From Lysobacter soli (GTDB lineage Bacteria > Pseudomonadota > Gammaproteobacteria > Xanthomonadales > Xanthomonadaceae): 64,000 bases of DNA. The translations under genes were made by a program, and so were the position numbers. How positions within the stretch are numbered: the stretch's first letter is position 1; each line of letters starts with the position of its first letter. The DNA lies in NCBI RefSeq assembly GCF_003382285.1, contig NZ_QTJR01000006.1, forward strand, positions 214,481 through 278,480, given 5' to 3'. The notes under the pieces were generated by a model. The model was not told the origin of the DNA. It made no database searches and saw only the letters and a program-made list of their open reading frames with translations. Positions 1 to 12,054 of this stretch are shown in pieces.

Positions 1-1028
1 GGCATGCCGCTGACGAGGTCGAGTTCGTATTCCAGGCCCTGCGGCGTCGCGCGCACCGGCGCGAGGCGACGCACGACCGAGAGCTTCTGCAGATAGCCCG
101 CCAGGCGGATGAAATCATCGCTGCTGTCGATGCCGGTGAAGGTCACGCGGTACACGCCCGGCTCGCCGGACGGCGCGCGCTTGGCGTAACGCTTCATCAG
201 GGCATCGGCCGCGCCGTCGGCGCCGCCGGCCATCAGCTGGCGGGCGTCGGCGCCGGTCTGCGACCAGTTCGCCAGCACCTTGCCGGCATCGACGAAGGTC
301 CAGTCGGCCTTCCAGCCGGCGGTGGCATCGCGGTAGAGCTTGCCGATCAGCTGCATCGGCGGGCTGTAGCGCGCCGACGCGCGTGCCACGGCGGCGCTGT
401 CGCCGCGCCAGATCGCGCCCACGGCCGCCTGTTCGGCGGCGTTGCCGGTCGGAAGGCCGAGCTTGTAGCCCCGCTCGACCGCGCGATTCAGCGCCGGCCG
501 GGCCGCGTTCACCTGCGGCAGGCCGACCAGGCGCGGGCCGCTGCCGTCGTCGATGGCGAGCCAGAGCACCGGCTTGGGCCGCGGCTGCGGCCAGATCGCG
601 ATGCCCAGCGTGGCGGCGAGGTCGTTGACGGCCTCCTCGTCGTACTGGATCACCAGCAGGGTGTTGAAGCTCGGCGCGCCCGTCGGGCCGACGCCCTCGT
701 CCTGGCGGTAGTCGTACTGCTTCACGTAGATCTTCGCCTGGCGCAGCTCGTTGCCGACGCCGGGCTTGGACGACACGCTGCGGTCGCCCGACAGCTTGCC
801 CAGCACCTGCGCCAGGCCGCGTGCGAACGCGCCGTTGCGCTCGGTCTCGCCCTGCCCGTTGACCTTCACCTCGGTGGCGTAGATGCCCTCGGCGCGGGCT
901 CGATCGCCTTCCACGCGCTGGGCCCAGGCGCCGGAACTGGCCACCATCAAGGCGGCCGCCATCATCACGAAATGGAGCTTCCGGAGGAACGTCGTGCGCG
1001 GCGTTTCCGCGCGGATTGCCCGAACCAT
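1..1028 (-). CDS. DUF2066 domain protein (partial, 3' end outside window)
   Basis: A minus-strand reading frame open from an ATG at 1028 to the window edge, so the C-terminus is missing. The N-terminus has a hydrophobic stretch ending in an Ala-Trp-Ala signal-peptidase-like site, followed by a DUF2066-like body ([20 protein letters not shown], then VLGKLSGD). Proteins of this family are exported and of unknown function, and are commonly divergent from purM in xanthomonads and pseudomonads, as here. An in-frame ATG at 1049 is an alternative start. The family assignment is from recognition, not a search. Confidence 0.8.
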   Translation of the reverse strand, partial: MVRAIRAETPRTTFLRKLHFVMMAAALMVASSGAWAQRVEGDRARAEGIYATEVKVNGQGETERNGAFARGLAQVLGKLSGDRSVSSKPGVGNELRQAKIYVKQYDYRQDEGVGPTGAPSFNTLLVIQYDEEAVNDLAATLGIAIWPQPRPKPVLWLAIDDGSGPRLVGLPQVNAARPALNRAVERGYKLGLPTGNAAEQAAVGAIWRGDSAAVARASARYSPPMQLIGKLYRDATAGWKADWTFVDAGKVLANWSQTGADARQLMAGGADGAADALMKRYAKRAPSGEPGVYRVTFTGIDSSDDFIRLAGYLQKLSVVRRLAPVRATPQGLEYELDLVSGM

Positions 1029-1148
1029 CGCTGTACCTGGGTGCGTCATCAGCCGAAATGGTGCCGCAGGCAGGCCCGGCCCGTCCATTCAAGCTCGTCA
1101 CGACTGTTAAAATCGCCGCTTCATCTCCCGCGACCGACGAGGCCGCCC

Positions 1149-2207
1149 GTGTCCAGTTCCCCCTCCGCCCCCACTCCGATCACCTACCGCGACGCCGGCG
1201 TCGACATCGACGCGGGCAACCAGGTGGTCGAACGCATCAAGCCGCTGGTCAAGCGCAGCTTCCGTCCGGAGGTGATGGGCGGGCTCGGCGGGTTCGGCGC
1301 GCTGTTCGACCTGTCGGGCAAGTACAAGGAGCCGGTGCTGGTCTCGGGCACCGACGGCGTGGGCACCAAGCTCAAGCTGGCGCAGCAGTTGAACCGCCAC
1401 GACACCATCGGCATCGACCTGGTGGCGATGTGCGTCAACGACGTCCTCGTCCAGGGCGCCGAGCCGCTGTTCTTCCTCGATTATTTCGCGACGGGCAAGC
1501 TGGACGTGGACACCACGGTCGCCGTGGTGGGCGGCATCGCGAAGGGCTGCGAGCTCTCCGGCTGCGCGCTGATCGGCGGCGAAACCGCCGAGATGCCCGA
1601 CATGTACCCCCCGGGCGAATACGACCTCGCCGGTTTCTGCGTCGCCGCGGTGGAGAAGTCCAAGCTGCTCGACGGCGCCAAGGTGCGCGAGGGCGACGTC
1701 CTGATCGGCATCGCTTCCAGCGGCCCGCATTCGAACGGCTACTCGCTGGTGCGCAGGATCTACGACCGCGCCGGCCGCCCGGCCGACCTCGACGTCGGCG
1801 GCGTCAAGCTGATCGACGCGCTGATGGCGCCGACGCAGCTGTACGTGAAGCCGGTGCTCGAACTGCTCGGCAAGCACGACCTGCACGCCATGGCGCACAT
1901 CACCGGCGGCGGCCTGACCGAAAACATCATCCGCGTGATTCCGGACGGCCTCGGCCTCGACATCGAGGCGTCGGCGATCGTGCTGCCGCCGGTGTTCGAG
2001 TGGCTGCAGCGCGAAGGCGCCGTGCCGAACGAAGAGATGTGGCGCACCTTCAATTGCGGCGTCGGCTTCGTGCTGGTCGTCGCGCCGGGCGATGCCGCGG
2101 CGGTGAACGCCGACCTCGACCGCCTGGGCCTGCGTCATCGCCCGATCGGCCAGGTCGTGAAGGCCGCCGCGGGCGCGTCGCTCGAAAGCCGCGTCCACAT
2201 CGGTTGA
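1149..2207 (+). CDS. purM: Phosphoribosylformylglycinamidine cyclo-ligase
   Basis: AIR synthetase of purine biosynthesis, converting FGAM plus ATP to AIR. The 352-aa product has the usual family length. GTDGVGTKL lies at residues 67-75 and a [17 protein letters not shown] stretch and a [11 protein letters not shown] loop follow, all typical of the AIRS fold. The frame is open further upstream, but homology begins just after the GTG at 1149, so that start was chosen. A TAAAAT box (1108-1113) lies about 35 bp upstream and could be its -10. purN follows with overlapping stop and start, so the two are probably co-translated. Confidence 0.96.
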   Translation: MSSSPSAPTPITYRDAGVDIDAGNQVVERIKPLVKRSFRPEVMGGLGGFGALFDLSGKYKEPVLVSGTDGVGTKLKLAQQLNRHDTIGIDLVAMCVNDVLVQGAEPLFFLDYFATGKLDVDTTVAVVGGIAKGCELSGCALIGGETAEMPDMYPPGEYDLAGFCVAAVEKSKLLDGAKVREGDVLIGIASSGPHSNGYSLVRRIYDRAGRPADLDVGGVKLIDALMAPTQLYVKPVLELLGKHDLHAMAHITGGGLTENIIRVIPDGLGLDIEASAIVLPPVFEWLQREGAVPNEEMWRTFNCGVGFVLVVAPGDAAAVNADLDRLGLRHRPIGQVVKAAAGASLESRVHIG

Positions 2208-2908
2208 GCGCGCACTTGAGCGCGACGCCGACGCGTCCCGACCGCATCGCGGTGCTGGTGTCGGGGCGCGGCAGCAACCTGCAGGCGATCCTCGATGCGA
2301 TCGACGCCGGCACGCTGCCGGCGCACATCGTGGGCGTGTTTTCCGACAAGCCATCCGCGGCGGCGCTTGAGCGCGTCGAACCTGCATTGCGCTGGAGTGC
2401 GAGCCCGAAGGATTACGCCTCGCGAGAGGCCTTCGACGCCGCGCTCGGCGATGCGATCGAGGCCACGCAGCCGGACTGGATCGTCTGCGCCGGCTACCTG
2501 CGCATCCTGTGCGATGCGTTCGTCGAACGCTTCCAGGGACGGCTGCTCAACATCCATCCGTCCCTGCTGCCGAAGTACCCCGGCCTGCGTACGCACGCGC
2601 GCGCGATCGCCGACGGCGAGGCCGAGCATGGCGCGAGCGTGCATTTCGTGATCCCCGAACTCGATGCCGGCACCGTCGTCGCGCAGGCGCGCGTGCCGGT
2701 GCGCCCCGGGGATGATGCCGATGCGCTGGCCGCGCGCGTGCTTGAAGTCGAGCACCCGCTGCTGCTCGCGGTGCTGCGGTTGGCGGTCGCGGGCCGGCTG
2801 GCTGAACGGGGAACCACCACGACCCTGGACGGTCATGCCCTGTTTACGCCGCTCCTCCTAGATTCCGCCGGTGCCCTGCGTGCCCCCGGCGCCGACGGCC
2901 CCGTCTGA
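2204..2908 (+). CDS. purN: Phosphoribosylglycinamide formyltransferase
   Basis: GAR transformylase, using 10-formyltetrahydrofolate to formylate GAR. It has the phosphate-binding SGRGSN (20-25), the catalytic NIH (Asn116, His118) and Asp154 in PELDAG, all intact. No ATG exists near the N-terminus. A TTG at 2204 overlaps the purM stop (TTGA) and gives 234 aa; a second TTG at 2216 is an equally reasonable start. The last 25 or so residues after the conserved fold are low-complexity. It forms a purMN operon with the gene before it. Confidence 0.94.
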   Translation: MSAHLSATPTRPDRIAVLVSGRGSNLQAILDAIDAGTLPAHIVGVFSDKPSAAALERVEPALRWSASPKDYASREAFDAALGDAIEATQPDWIVCAGYLRILCDAFVERFQGRLLNIHPSLLPKYPGLRTHARAIADGEAEHGASVHFVIPELDAGTVVAQARVPVRPGDDADALAARVLEVEHPLLLAVLRLAVAGRLAERGTTTTLDGHALFTPLLLDSAGALRAPGADGPV

Positions 2909-2929
2909 CGGGCCTTCCGGGGAATCGGC

Positions 2930-3700
2930 ATGACACGGCACCTTCCCACGTATTGGCTGTCGATGAAGCACCTCTCCCGCGTCCTTACCACCGCCCCGCT
3001 GCTCTGCCTCGTGCTGGCGTCGTTTTCCGCGCCGGCGTCGGCGCTGGAGCCGTTCGTGGCGAACTACCAGATTTTCAACGAAGGCAAGCCGCTGGGCGAA
3101 GCGACCATGCAGGTCGTGCCCGATGCAAATCCCGCGCACTGGCGCATCGATCTCGACATGCGCGGCACGAAGGGCCTGATGGGCCTGGCCAACGTCAATG
3201 CGCAGCAGAGCACGGTGTTCGATGTCGTCGGCAACGACGTCTATCGGCCGCTGAGCCAGAGCACGGTGCGCAAGGCGATCTTCGTCGGCCGCAAGATGAC
3301 GGGCACCTACGACTGGAATGCGCGCACCGCGCGCTGGACGGGCGATGTGAAGAAGAAGCGCCAGGTGCCGGTGCCGCTGAAGGACGGCGACATGAGCGGG
3401 CTGCTGATCAACCTCGCGATCGTCCGCGATGCGCAGCCCGGCAAGGCGCTGCAGTACCGCTTCGTCGACAACGGTCGCGCGCGCGACCACAACTTCACCG
3501 TCGCGCAGGATCTGGAACCGGTCACCGTCGACGGCATGGGATTCAACGCGATGCGCGTGAGCCGCGTTCAGGGCTCGAACAACGACGAAACGGTAGTGTG
3601 GGTCGTGGAAGGCGTCCCCACCCCCGTGCGGATCCTGCAGCGCGAAAATGGCACGGATACTTACGACCTGCGCCTGGTCGACTACAAAGGAGCTCCCTGA
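2930..3700 (+). CDS. DUF3108 family exported protein (copy 1)
   Basis: A 256-aa protein with a signal peptide (hydrophobic segment, then ASA-LEP) and a DUF3108 body: ANYQIFNEGKPLGEATM, a TYDWNARTARWTGD strand pair, and DMSGLLINLAIVRD. DUF3108 proteins are periplasmic beta-rich proteins of unknown function. ATG 2963 (MKHLSRV) would give a more standard short signal-peptide n-region, whereas ATG 2930 has a GGGGAA ahead of it. It overlaps the next, paralogous gene by one base, so the pair is translated from one message. Confidence 0.85.
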   Translation: MTRHLPTYWLSMKHLSRVLTTAPLLCLVLASFSAPASALEPFVANYQIFNEGKPLGEATMQVVPDANPAHWRIDLDMRGTKGLMGLANVNAQQSTVFDVVGNDVYRPLSQSTVRKAIFVGRKMTGTYDWNARTARWTGDVKKKRQVPVPLKDGDMSGLLINLAIVRDAQPGKALQYRFVDNGRARDHNFTVAQDLEPVTVDGMGFNAMRVSRVQGSNNDETVVWVVEGVPTPVRILQRENGTDTYDLRLVDYKGAP

Positions 3701-4401
3701 TGGCCCCCACAAAGGCTCGCTTCACCACCCGCCTGCTGCGCCCGTTGGCTGCAGCGGCGATCCTGGCTGCGGTCAGCGCGCCGGCGCTGGCGATCCAGCC
3801 CTTCACCGCCGATTACCAGGCCAGCTACATGGGCATGCAGGGCGCCGGCAAGATGACGCTCGTCGCCGACGGCGCCAACCGCTGGAAGTACAGCCTCTCG
3901 GTGACCAGCCCGCTGGCGAACCTGCGCCAGACGACCGTCTTTGAAGATACCGGCGGCCAGTGGCGCCCGGTGTCGGGCAACGACAGCTCGCAGGTGCTCA
4001 CCAAGAAGCAGAACAAGAACGCCACCTACGACTGGTCCAAGGGCGTGGCGACGTGGACGGGCGACGTGAAGCCCGAACGCGCCGGCCCGATCAAGCTGCA
4101 GGCCGGCGACATGGACGCGCTGCTGATCAACCTGGCGATCGTGCGCGACGTGCAGGCCGGCAAGACCACGCACTACCGGATGGTCGAGGACGGCCGCGTC
4201 AAGGACCTCACCTACACCGTCGCCGGCAAGGAAGCGATCACCGTCGGCGGCCAGTCGAAGCAGGCGACGAAGGTCGTCAGCAAGCAGGGCGACAAGGAAA
4301 CCATCGCGTGGGTGGTCGACGGCATGCCGGTGCCGGCGCGCATCCTCCAGCGCGACAAGGGCCAGGACGCGATCGACCTGCGGGTACAGAACGTCCGCTG
4401 A
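3700..4401 (+). CDS. DUF3108 family exported protein (copy 2)
   Basis: A 233-aa paralogue of the preceding gene: signal peptide ending APALA, then FTADYQASYMGMQGAGKMTL, ATYDWSKGVATWTGD and DMDALLINLAIVRDV in the same order. The start overlaps the upstream stop (TGATG) and an AAAGGAG sits about 10 bases ahead, which fixes the start. The duplication is old, since only the scaffold motifs are shared. No function is assigned. A strong hairpin follows the stop. Confidence 0.85.
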   Translation: MAPTKARFTTRLLRPLAAAAILAAVSAPALAIQPFTADYQASYMGMQGAGKMTLVADGANRWKYSLSVTSPLANLRQTTVFEDTGGQWRPVSGNDSSQVLTKKQNKNATYDWSKGVATWTGDVKPERAGPIKLQAGDMDALLINLAIVRDVQAGKTTHYRMVEDGRVKDLTYTVAGKEAITVGGQSKQATKVVSKQGDKETIAWVVDGMPVPARILQRDKGQDAIDLRVQNVR

Positions 4402-4422
4402 TCCGCGACATCACCGACAAGC

Positions 4423-4449
4423 AAAAGGCCCCGCATCGCGGGGCCTTTT
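4423..4449. terminator. Bidirectional intrinsic terminator
   Basis: A 12-bp perfect stem (AAAAGGCCCCGC / GCGGGGCCTTTT) with a 3-nt loop. The A and T runs on its two sides let it stop both the purMN/DUF3108 side and the converging murA side. Confidence 0.85.
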
Positions 4450-4493
4450 CGTTTCAACCGACAGGCGCGCCGTTCGAAGCGCCGGGCTGCGGC

Positions 4494-4820
4494 TTACTTC
4501 GACGCCGGCTGCACCACCGTCTTGCAGTCGACGCGCAGCGACTGCTCGCTTCCACGGAACGCGAACGTGCGGCATTCGCGCGCGCCTTCGGTCGTCGTGG
4601 TGACGGTGACCGCGTAGAACGACTGGAGCATCTCGCGCATGGTGACGTTGCCGTCGTTGTTCCAGTCCATGTCCTTGCGTTCGATGCCGCGCGTGGCGGC
4701 CGCACCAGTGAAGTGCAGCCAGCCGACGACGATGAGCAGCGTGACGAAGAAGCCCAGCGTCGCCATGCGGCGCGCGGTAAAGGGAGCCGACTTCTTTCGC
4801 GAGAGATCGATCAGAGCCAT
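4494..4820 (-). CDS. Small membrane-anchored EF-hand protein
   Basis: A 108-aa protein with a basic N-terminus, one membrane segment (about 18-35) and a canonical 12-residue EF-hand loop, [12 protein letters not shown] (52-63), with acidic or amide residues at positions 1, 3, 5 and 12. The rest is a short soluble domain with two cysteines (ECRTF, DCKTV) that could form a disulfide, presumably in the periplasm. It starts 7 bp after murA and is probably the last gene of the ibaG-murA unit. The function is unknown; calcium binding is inferred only from the loop. Confidence 0.72.
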   Translation of the reverse strand: MALIDLSRKKSAPFTARRMATLGFFVTLLIVVGWLHFTGAAATRGIERKDMDWNNDGNVTMREMLQSFYAVTVTTTTEGARECRTFAFRGSEQSLRVDCKTVVQPASK

Positions 4821-4826
4821 CGTGGA

Positions 4827-6432
<1,606 letters not shown>

Positions 6433-6621
6433 GGGACGGCCTTTGGAGTCTGGGCTTCGGGGGAATGGGCGTGGAAGCGTGCGGTTTTCGCGCGTCCTGC
6501 GCGCCGCGCATGCCGGCGGTGGCCATCGGCCTGGCGCTGTCGGGGCGCCCGTGACGGGCACTTGCCGGCGCAACCGCCTAGAATGGAGGGATTAGCCTAG
6601 CGGAAAGACCCCCGGTCCGAA

Positions 6622-7665
6622 ATGGCGCGCCCCATGGCCAGCATTCCCGTTCCCTCTCGTTCCTCGCCCCTCCACGCGTCGACCTACGCCGACGACCCGG
6701 CCACGCTCGCCGCGAGCGGACGCCGCGTCTTCGAGATCGAAGCGCAGGCGCTGGCCGAAGTCGCCGCGCGCATCGACGGCGACTTCAGCGCCGCCTGCCG
6801 CCTGATCCTCGCCTCGCAGGGGCGGGTGGTCTGCACCGGCATGGGCAAGTCGGGGCACATCGCCCGAAAGATCGCCGCGACCCTCGCGTCCACCGGCACC
6901 CCCGCGTTCTACGTGCATCCGGGCGAAGCCGGGCACGGCGATCTGGGCATGATCACCGACGTCGACGTCGTGCTGGCGCTGTCCTACTCGGGCGAAAGCG
7001 ACGAAGTGCTGATGCTGCTGCCGGTGCTCAAGCGCCAGGGCAACAAGCTCATCGCGATGACGGGCCGGCCGAACTCCTCGCTCGCGCGCGAAGCCGATGT
7101 GCACCTGGACGTGAGCGTCCACGCCGAAGCGTGCCCGCTCGCGCTGGCGCCGACCTCCAGCACCACCGCTTCGCTCGCGATGGGCGATGCGCTCGCCGTC
7201 GCGCTGCTCGACGCGCGCGGTTTCACCGCCGACGATTTCGCGCGTTCGCACCCGGCCGGTTCGCTCGGGCGCCGCCTGCTGCTGCACATCGCCGACATCA
7301 TGCATTCGGGCGACAGCGTTCCGCGCGTGGGCGCCGACGCCAGCGTCAGCGAAGCGCTGGTCGAGATGAGCCGCAAGCGCCTGGGCATGACCGCGGTGGT
7401 CGACGAGAACGATCGCCTGCTCGGCCTCTACACCGACGGCGACCTTCGCCGCACGCTCGACGACGATCGGCTCGACCTGCGCAACACGCGCATCGTCGAG
7501 GTCATGACGCGTTCGCCCAAGACCATCGGCAGCGACGCGATGGCCGTGGAAGCGGCGCAACTGATGGAAGCGCACAAGATCAGCGGCCTGCTGGTCGTGG
7601 ACGATGAAGGACGCGTGGTCGGCGCCCTCAACATTCATGACCTGTTGCGCGCAAGGGTGGTCTAA
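6622..7665 (+). CDS. kdsD: Arabinose-5-phosphate isomerase
   Basis: Converts ribulose-5-P to arabinose-5-P, the first step of Kdo synthesis for LPS. The 347-aa product has an N-terminal SIS domain (TGMGKSGHIARKIAATLASTGTPAF, then LSYSGESDEV) and two C-terminal CBS repeats with the IMHSGDSVP and VMTRSPKTI starts. An ATG at 6634 is an alternative start. It leads the kdsD-kdsC-lptCAB run, with 7 bp before kdsC. A TAGAAT box at 6579-6584 could be the -10 of this operon. Confidence 0.95.
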   Translation: MARPMASIPVPSRSSPLHASTYADDPATLAASGRRVFEIEAQALAEVAARIDGDFSAACRLILASQGRVVCTGMGKSGHIARKIAATLASTGTPAFYVHPGEAGHGDLGMITDVDVVLALSYSGESDEVLMLLPVLKRQGNKLIAMTGRPNSSLAREADVHLDVSVHAEACPLALAPTSSTTASLAMGDALAVALLDARGFTADDFARSHPAGSLGRRLLLHIADIMHSGDSVPRVGADASVSEALVEMSRKRLGMTAVVDENDRLLGLYTDGDLRRTLDDDRLDLRNTRIVEVMTRSPKTIGSDAMAVEAAQLMEAHKISGLLVVDDEGRVVGALNIHDLLRARVV

Positions 7666-7672
7666 GAACCCC

Positions 7673-8254
7673 ATGCCCTACAGCCACCTAAACGACTACC
7701 CCGCCGACATCCGCGAACGCGCCACGCGCGTGCGGCTCGCGTGCTTCGACGTCGACGGCACGTTGACCGACGGGCGGTTGTACTTCGATGGCGAGGGCAG
7801 CGAACTGAAGGCCTTCCACGTGCACGACGGCCAGGGCCTGACGCTGCTGGGCAAGGTCGGCATCGCCGTGGCCTTCATCACCGCACGCGGCGGCCCCATC
7901 GCGAAACGCCGCGGCGCCGACCTGGGCATCGACGAGGTACACGTGGGCGTGAAGGACAAGCTGGCGTGCGTGCAGGACATCGCCGCGCGACTGGGCATCG
8001 GCATGGAACAGGTGTCCTTCATGGGCGACGACCTCGCCGACCTGCGCGTGATGCTGCAGACCGGATTCGCGGTCGCGCCGGCCGACGCGCACCGCTGGGT
8101 CGCCGAACGCGTGCACTGGCGCACGACCGCGCGCGCCGGCCATGGCGCGGTTCGCGAATTCTGCGACCTGCTGCTCGCCGCCCAGGGCCACGCCGAACGC
8201 CTGCTGGCCGACCTGTTGCGCCTGGAAGGCGTGCGCGTGGAAGGCAACGCATGA
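7673..8254 (+). CDS. kdsC: 3-deoxy-D-manno-octulosonate 8-phosphate phosphatase
   Basis: HAD-superfamily Kdo-8-phosphate phosphatase. The motif FDVDGTLTDG carries the nucleophile Asp26 and the acid Asp28; FITARGG and MGDDLADLRVM are the later HAD motifs. The 193-aa, capless form is typical of the tetrameric enzyme. It starts 7 bp after kdsD, and its stop overlaps the lptC start (ATGA), which indicates translational coupling. Confidence 0.95.
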   Translation: MPYSHLNDYPADIRERATRVRLACFDVDGTLTDGRLYFDGEGSELKAFHVHDGQGLTLLGKVGIAVAFITARGGPIAKRRGADLGIDEVHVGVKDKLACVQDIAARLGIGMEQVSFMGDDLADLRVMLQTGFAVAPADAHRWVAERVHWRTTARAGHGAVREFCDLLLAAQGHAERLLADLLRLEGVRVEGNA

Positions 8255-8835
8255 AGTGGAGCGCGATGAACTGGCGCGCGATCGGCACGCTCGCGCTGTT
8301 GTGCGGCGCCCTGCTCAGCGGCTGGATGATGTGGCAGCAACGCGACCGCGGCACCGCGACGGGCCCCGTCGGCAAACGTCCGGACTACGTGCTGCACGAC
8401 TTCCAGGCCACCGTGCTCGATGAGGGCGGGCGCGAGTCCTTCACCGTCGTGGCGCCGAAGCTGGAGCGCGATCCCGACGTGCGGACGATGCAGATCGCCA
8501 CGCCCGAATTCCAGATCCCGCCGCGTGAAGGCAGCCAGGCCTCGGCGTGGACGATCAACTCCCAGAGCGGCTGGGTCAGCGAGAAGGCGGACGAGGTGCG
8601 TCTGCTCGGCGGCGTGCGCGCCCAGAGCGCGAATGCTGACGGCAAGCCGATCAAGATCGTCACCGAGGAACTGAACGTCTTCCCCGATGCACGCCGCGCC
8701 ACCACGGCCTCGCAGGTAACCCTCACGCAGCCCGGCCTTATACTGAACGGCCGCGGCCTGGATGCCGACCTCGATGCCAAGCGCATCACCCTCAAGAACG
8801 ATGTCAAGGCCCGATATGAACGTGCTGCCCCTTAG
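8251..8835 (+). CDS. lptC: LPS export protein LptC
   Basis: Bitopic inner-membrane protein that passes LPS from LptB2FG to LptA. The 194-aa product has a single N-terminal membrane anchor (about 11-30) and a periplasmic beta-jellyroll with PDYVLHDFQATVLDEGG and ATPEFQIPP. ATGA overlap with kdsC fixes the start. The 3' end overlaps the lptA signal-peptide coding region by 20 bp. Confidence 0.93.
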   Translation: MKWSAMNWRAIGTLALLCGALLSGWMMWQQRDRGTATGPVGKRPDYVLHDFQATVLDEGGRESFTVVAPKLERDPDVRTMQIATPEFQIPPREGSQASAWTINSQSGWVSEKADEVRLLGGVRAQSANADGKPIKIVTEELNVFPDARRATTASQVTLTQPGLILNGRGLDADLDAKRITLKNDVKARYERAAP

Positions 8836-9318
8836 CGCTGTGCTGCTGGCACTGGCTCTCATGCCGGCGACGGTGTTCGCGCGCACGTCCGATCGCAACA
8901 AGCCGATGGACATCGACGCCGGCAAGAGCGACTACTCGATGGACGACAGCCGTCCGACGGTGCTCAGCGGCGGCGTGATCATCACGCAGGGCACGCTGGA
9001 GATCCGCGCCGATCAGGCCGTGATCACCTCGGCCAACGGCGATCCGGTGCGTGTGGTGTTGACCGGCTCGCCGGTCACGCTCAAGCAGGAACTCGACGAC
9101 GGCAAGCAGATGGACGCCGTCGCCAAGAAGGTCGATTACGACCTGAAGACCGAGATCGTCGTCTTCACCGGCAGCGTGAACATCCGCCAGCCGTCGGGCT
9201 CGATCGCCGGCGAGCGCGTGGTCTACAACATGAGGACCGGCCAGGTGCAGGGCGGCGGCCAGGGCACGAACGATCGCGTGAAGATCCGCATCATTCCGAA
9301 GAACCAGGGGGGCGGCTG

Positions 9319-9319
<1 letters not shown>
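8816..9319 (+). CDS. lptA: LPS transport periplasmic protein LptA
   Basis: Forms the periplasmic bridge that carries LPS to the outer membrane. The 167-aa product has a signal peptide (ending TVFA-RTSD) and an OstA-like repeat body: [37 protein letters not shown] and [14 protein letters not shown]. The longer frame from 8762 lies wholly within lptC in another frame and is disfavoured, because the signal peptide begins at 8816. The stop overlaps lptB by one base. Confidence 0.93.
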
Positions 9320-10038
<719 letters not shown>

Positions 10039-10053
10039 GGATGTAGTCGAAGG

Positions 10054-10070
10054 GTGCGGTTCCACCGCAC
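10054..10070. other. Small hairpin between lptB and rpoN
   Basis: GTGCGGT / ACCGCAC, a 7-bp perfect stem with a TCC loop, 15 bp after the lptB stop. It lacks a T-run, so it may be an mRNA-processing or attenuating structure rather than a terminator. Confidence 0.4.
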
Positions 10071-10121
10071 ACCCATAGCCACGCGGCCGTCGGTTCCCCC
10101 TGGTCGCGTTGGCATTGGACA

Positions 10122-11552
10122 ATGAAACCGCGTCTTCAAGCCGCACTCGGACAACAGCTGGTGATGACACCGCAGTTGCGTCAGGCAATCCGCCTGTTGC
10201 AGCTGTCTGCGGTCGAGCTCGAGGCTGAACTGGCCGCGGCAGTCGAGAGCAATCCGCTGCTCGACTGGACCGAAACGGCCATCAGCGTCACCAACGGTTC
10301 GGCCACCAACGGTGAATCCTCGGGCGAAAGCGCCACCAACGGCGCCGAACCCGAACACCTGCCGCCGGAAGCCGAATGGAACACCGACGGCGAGCCCTGG
10401 TACGAACGCGTGGGCCCGGCCGACAGCGACGACGACACGCCGATCGCCGAACAGGTCGCCGAATCGGACACGCTGCACGATCACCTGCTCTGGCAGCTGC
10501 ACCTCAGCCCGCTCTCCTCGCGCGATCGATCGATCGGCGTCGCGCTGATCGAATCCATCGATGACGACGGCTACCTGCGCGAGCCACTGGACGCGATCGC
10601 CGCCTCGCTCGAGTCCTCGCTGGAATGCAGCCAGGACGAACTCACCACCGTGCTGCACCAGATCCAGCAGTTCGACCCGGTGGGCGTAGGCGCACGCACG
10701 CTGGGCGAATGCCTCCGTTTGCAGCTCGCGCAGCTGCCGCCGGAGACGCCGGGGCGCGCATTGGCCCACCAGTTGGCCAATGGCCCGCTTGAACGCCTGC
10801 CGCGCGTCGGCGTGGCGGGATTGGCGGCCGAACTCAAGCTCGATCTGGCCGAAGCGGAAACGGCCGTGCAGTTGCTGCGCTCGCTCGATCCGCGCCCCGG
10901 CGCGCAGATCGGCGCCATCGCCAGCGACACCTACGTCGCACCCGACGTCGTGATCTGGCGCCAGCACGGCCTGTGGCGCGTGGCGCTGGCCGACGGCATG
11001 CGTCCGCGGATTTCGATCCATCGCGGCTACGAGAACATGCTGCGCCACGCGAGAGGCACCGACGCCAGCTACCTGCGCGGACACCTGCAGGAAGCGCGCT
11101 GGCTGCTCAAGAGCCTGGAAGCACGCGGCGAAACGCTCATCAAGGTGGCGCGCTGCCTGATCAAGCAGCAGGCGGCGTTCCTGGAGTTCGGCGACAGCGC
11201 GCTGCGTCCGCTGACCCTGCGCGAAGTCGCGGCCGAGGTCGGCCTGCACGAATCCACCGTCTCGCGCGCGATCGCCCGCAAGTACGCGCGCACCCCGCGC
11301 GGCACGGTGCCGCTGCGCGCGTTCTTCGCATCGGGTATCGAGACCGGTACCGGTGGCGAGGCGTCGAGCACGGCGATCCAGGCGATGATCCGCCGCCTCA
11401 TCGAGGCTGAAAATCCCCGCAAGCCCCTCTCCGACGCCCGCCTGGCCGAGACCCTCAAGGCCACCGGTGTCCCGGTCGCGCGCCGCACCGTCGCAAAGTA
11501 CCGCGAGGCCATGAGCATCCCGTCCTCGCAGGACCGCGTAAGGATCGGTTAG
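10122..11552 (+). CDS. rpoN: RNA polymerase sigma-54 factor
   Basis: Directs RNA polymerase to -24/-12 promoters activated by AAA+ enhancer-binding proteins. The 476-aa product has the Gln/Leu-rich region I (LQAALGQQLVMTPQLRQAIRLLQLS), an acidic linker (about 60-115), the core-binding region, the helix-turn-helix HESTVSRAIARKY and the RpoN box ARRTVAKYRE near the C-terminus. Placement after lptB and before hpf and ptsN is the standard proteobacterial arrangement. The acidic linker (EPEHLPPEAEWNTDGEPWY) is normal for region II. Confidence 0.97.
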   Translation: MKPRLQAALGQQLVMTPQLRQAIRLLQLSAVELEAELAAAVESNPLLDWTETAISVTNGSATNGESSGESATNGAEPEHLPPEAEWNTDGEPWYERVGPADSDDDTPIAEQVAESDTLHDHLLWQLHLSPLSSRDRSIGVALIESIDDDGYLREPLDAIAASLESSLECSQDELTTVLHQIQQFDPVGVGARTLGECLRLQLAQLPPETPGRALAHQLANGPLERLPRVGVAGLAAELKLDLAEAETAVQLLRSLDPRPGAQIGAIASDTYVAPDVVIWRQHGLWRVALADGMRPRISIHRGYENMLRHARGTDASYLRGHLQEARWLLKSLEARGETLIKVARCLIKQQAAFLEFGDSALRPLTLREVAAEVGLHESTVSRAIARKYARTPRGTVPLRAFFASGIETGTGGEASSTAIQAMIRRLIEAENPRKPLSDARLAETLKATGVPVARRTVAKYREAMSIPSSQDRVRIG

Positions 11553-11705
11553 GAAATCGGGATCGTTGCGTGAAAGCGGCGATCACAAAACCTTGCCGGA
11601 TCAAAGCGTTCGACGCGCAAGCCCGAAACTGCGGATGGATGCCCCTTGCGCAACGCACCGGGCGTGCCATCCTGTCTTCCCGTCGCGACGTAAAGGAGGT
11701 CTTCG

Positions 11706-12032
11706 ATGCGCATCGAAACTTACGGCCAGCAGATCGAGGTCACGCCCGCCCTGCGGGACTACGTGGAAAGCAAGCTCTCGCGACTGGAGCGCCATTGCGA
11801 ACAACCCTTCGATGTCCGCACCCAGCTGAGCCTTGAGAAACCCAACCACCGCGCAAAGGCCACCGTGAATCTCGCCGGCCGCACGCTCGTGGCCGACGCG
11901 CAGGCGCTGGACATGTACGCCGCCATCGACCTGCTCACCGACAAGCTCGACCGCCTGCTTCGCGAACACCGCAGCAAGGTCGTCGACCATCATCGCGGCG
12001 AAAGCGCCGCCCGCAGCAACAGCTTCGGCTGA
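11706..12032 (+). CDS. hpf: Ribosome hibernation promoting factor (short form)
   Basis: A 108-aa HPF/YfiA-type protein that binds the 30S decoding centre and helps form 100S dimers in stationary phase. MRIETYGQQIEVTPALRDYVESK is the family N-terminus, with LTDKLDRLLREH near the end. There is no C-terminal dimerisation domain, so this is the short gamma-proteobacterial form. The upstream 153 bp holds an AAAGGAGG Shine-Dalgarno and no gene. Confidence 0.93.
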   Translation: MRIETYGQQIEVTPALRDYVESKLSRLERHCEQPFDVRTQLSLEKPNHRAKATVNLAGRTLVADAQALDMYAAIDLLTDKLDRLLREHRSKVVDHHRGESAARSNSFG

Positions 12033-12054
12033 CCGAGACCCGCCACCCCACACC

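Noticed and set aside
10039..10121. Strong terminator between lptB and rpoN
   Set aside because: The hairpin there has a 7-bp stem and no T-run, so it was listed only as a small structure.
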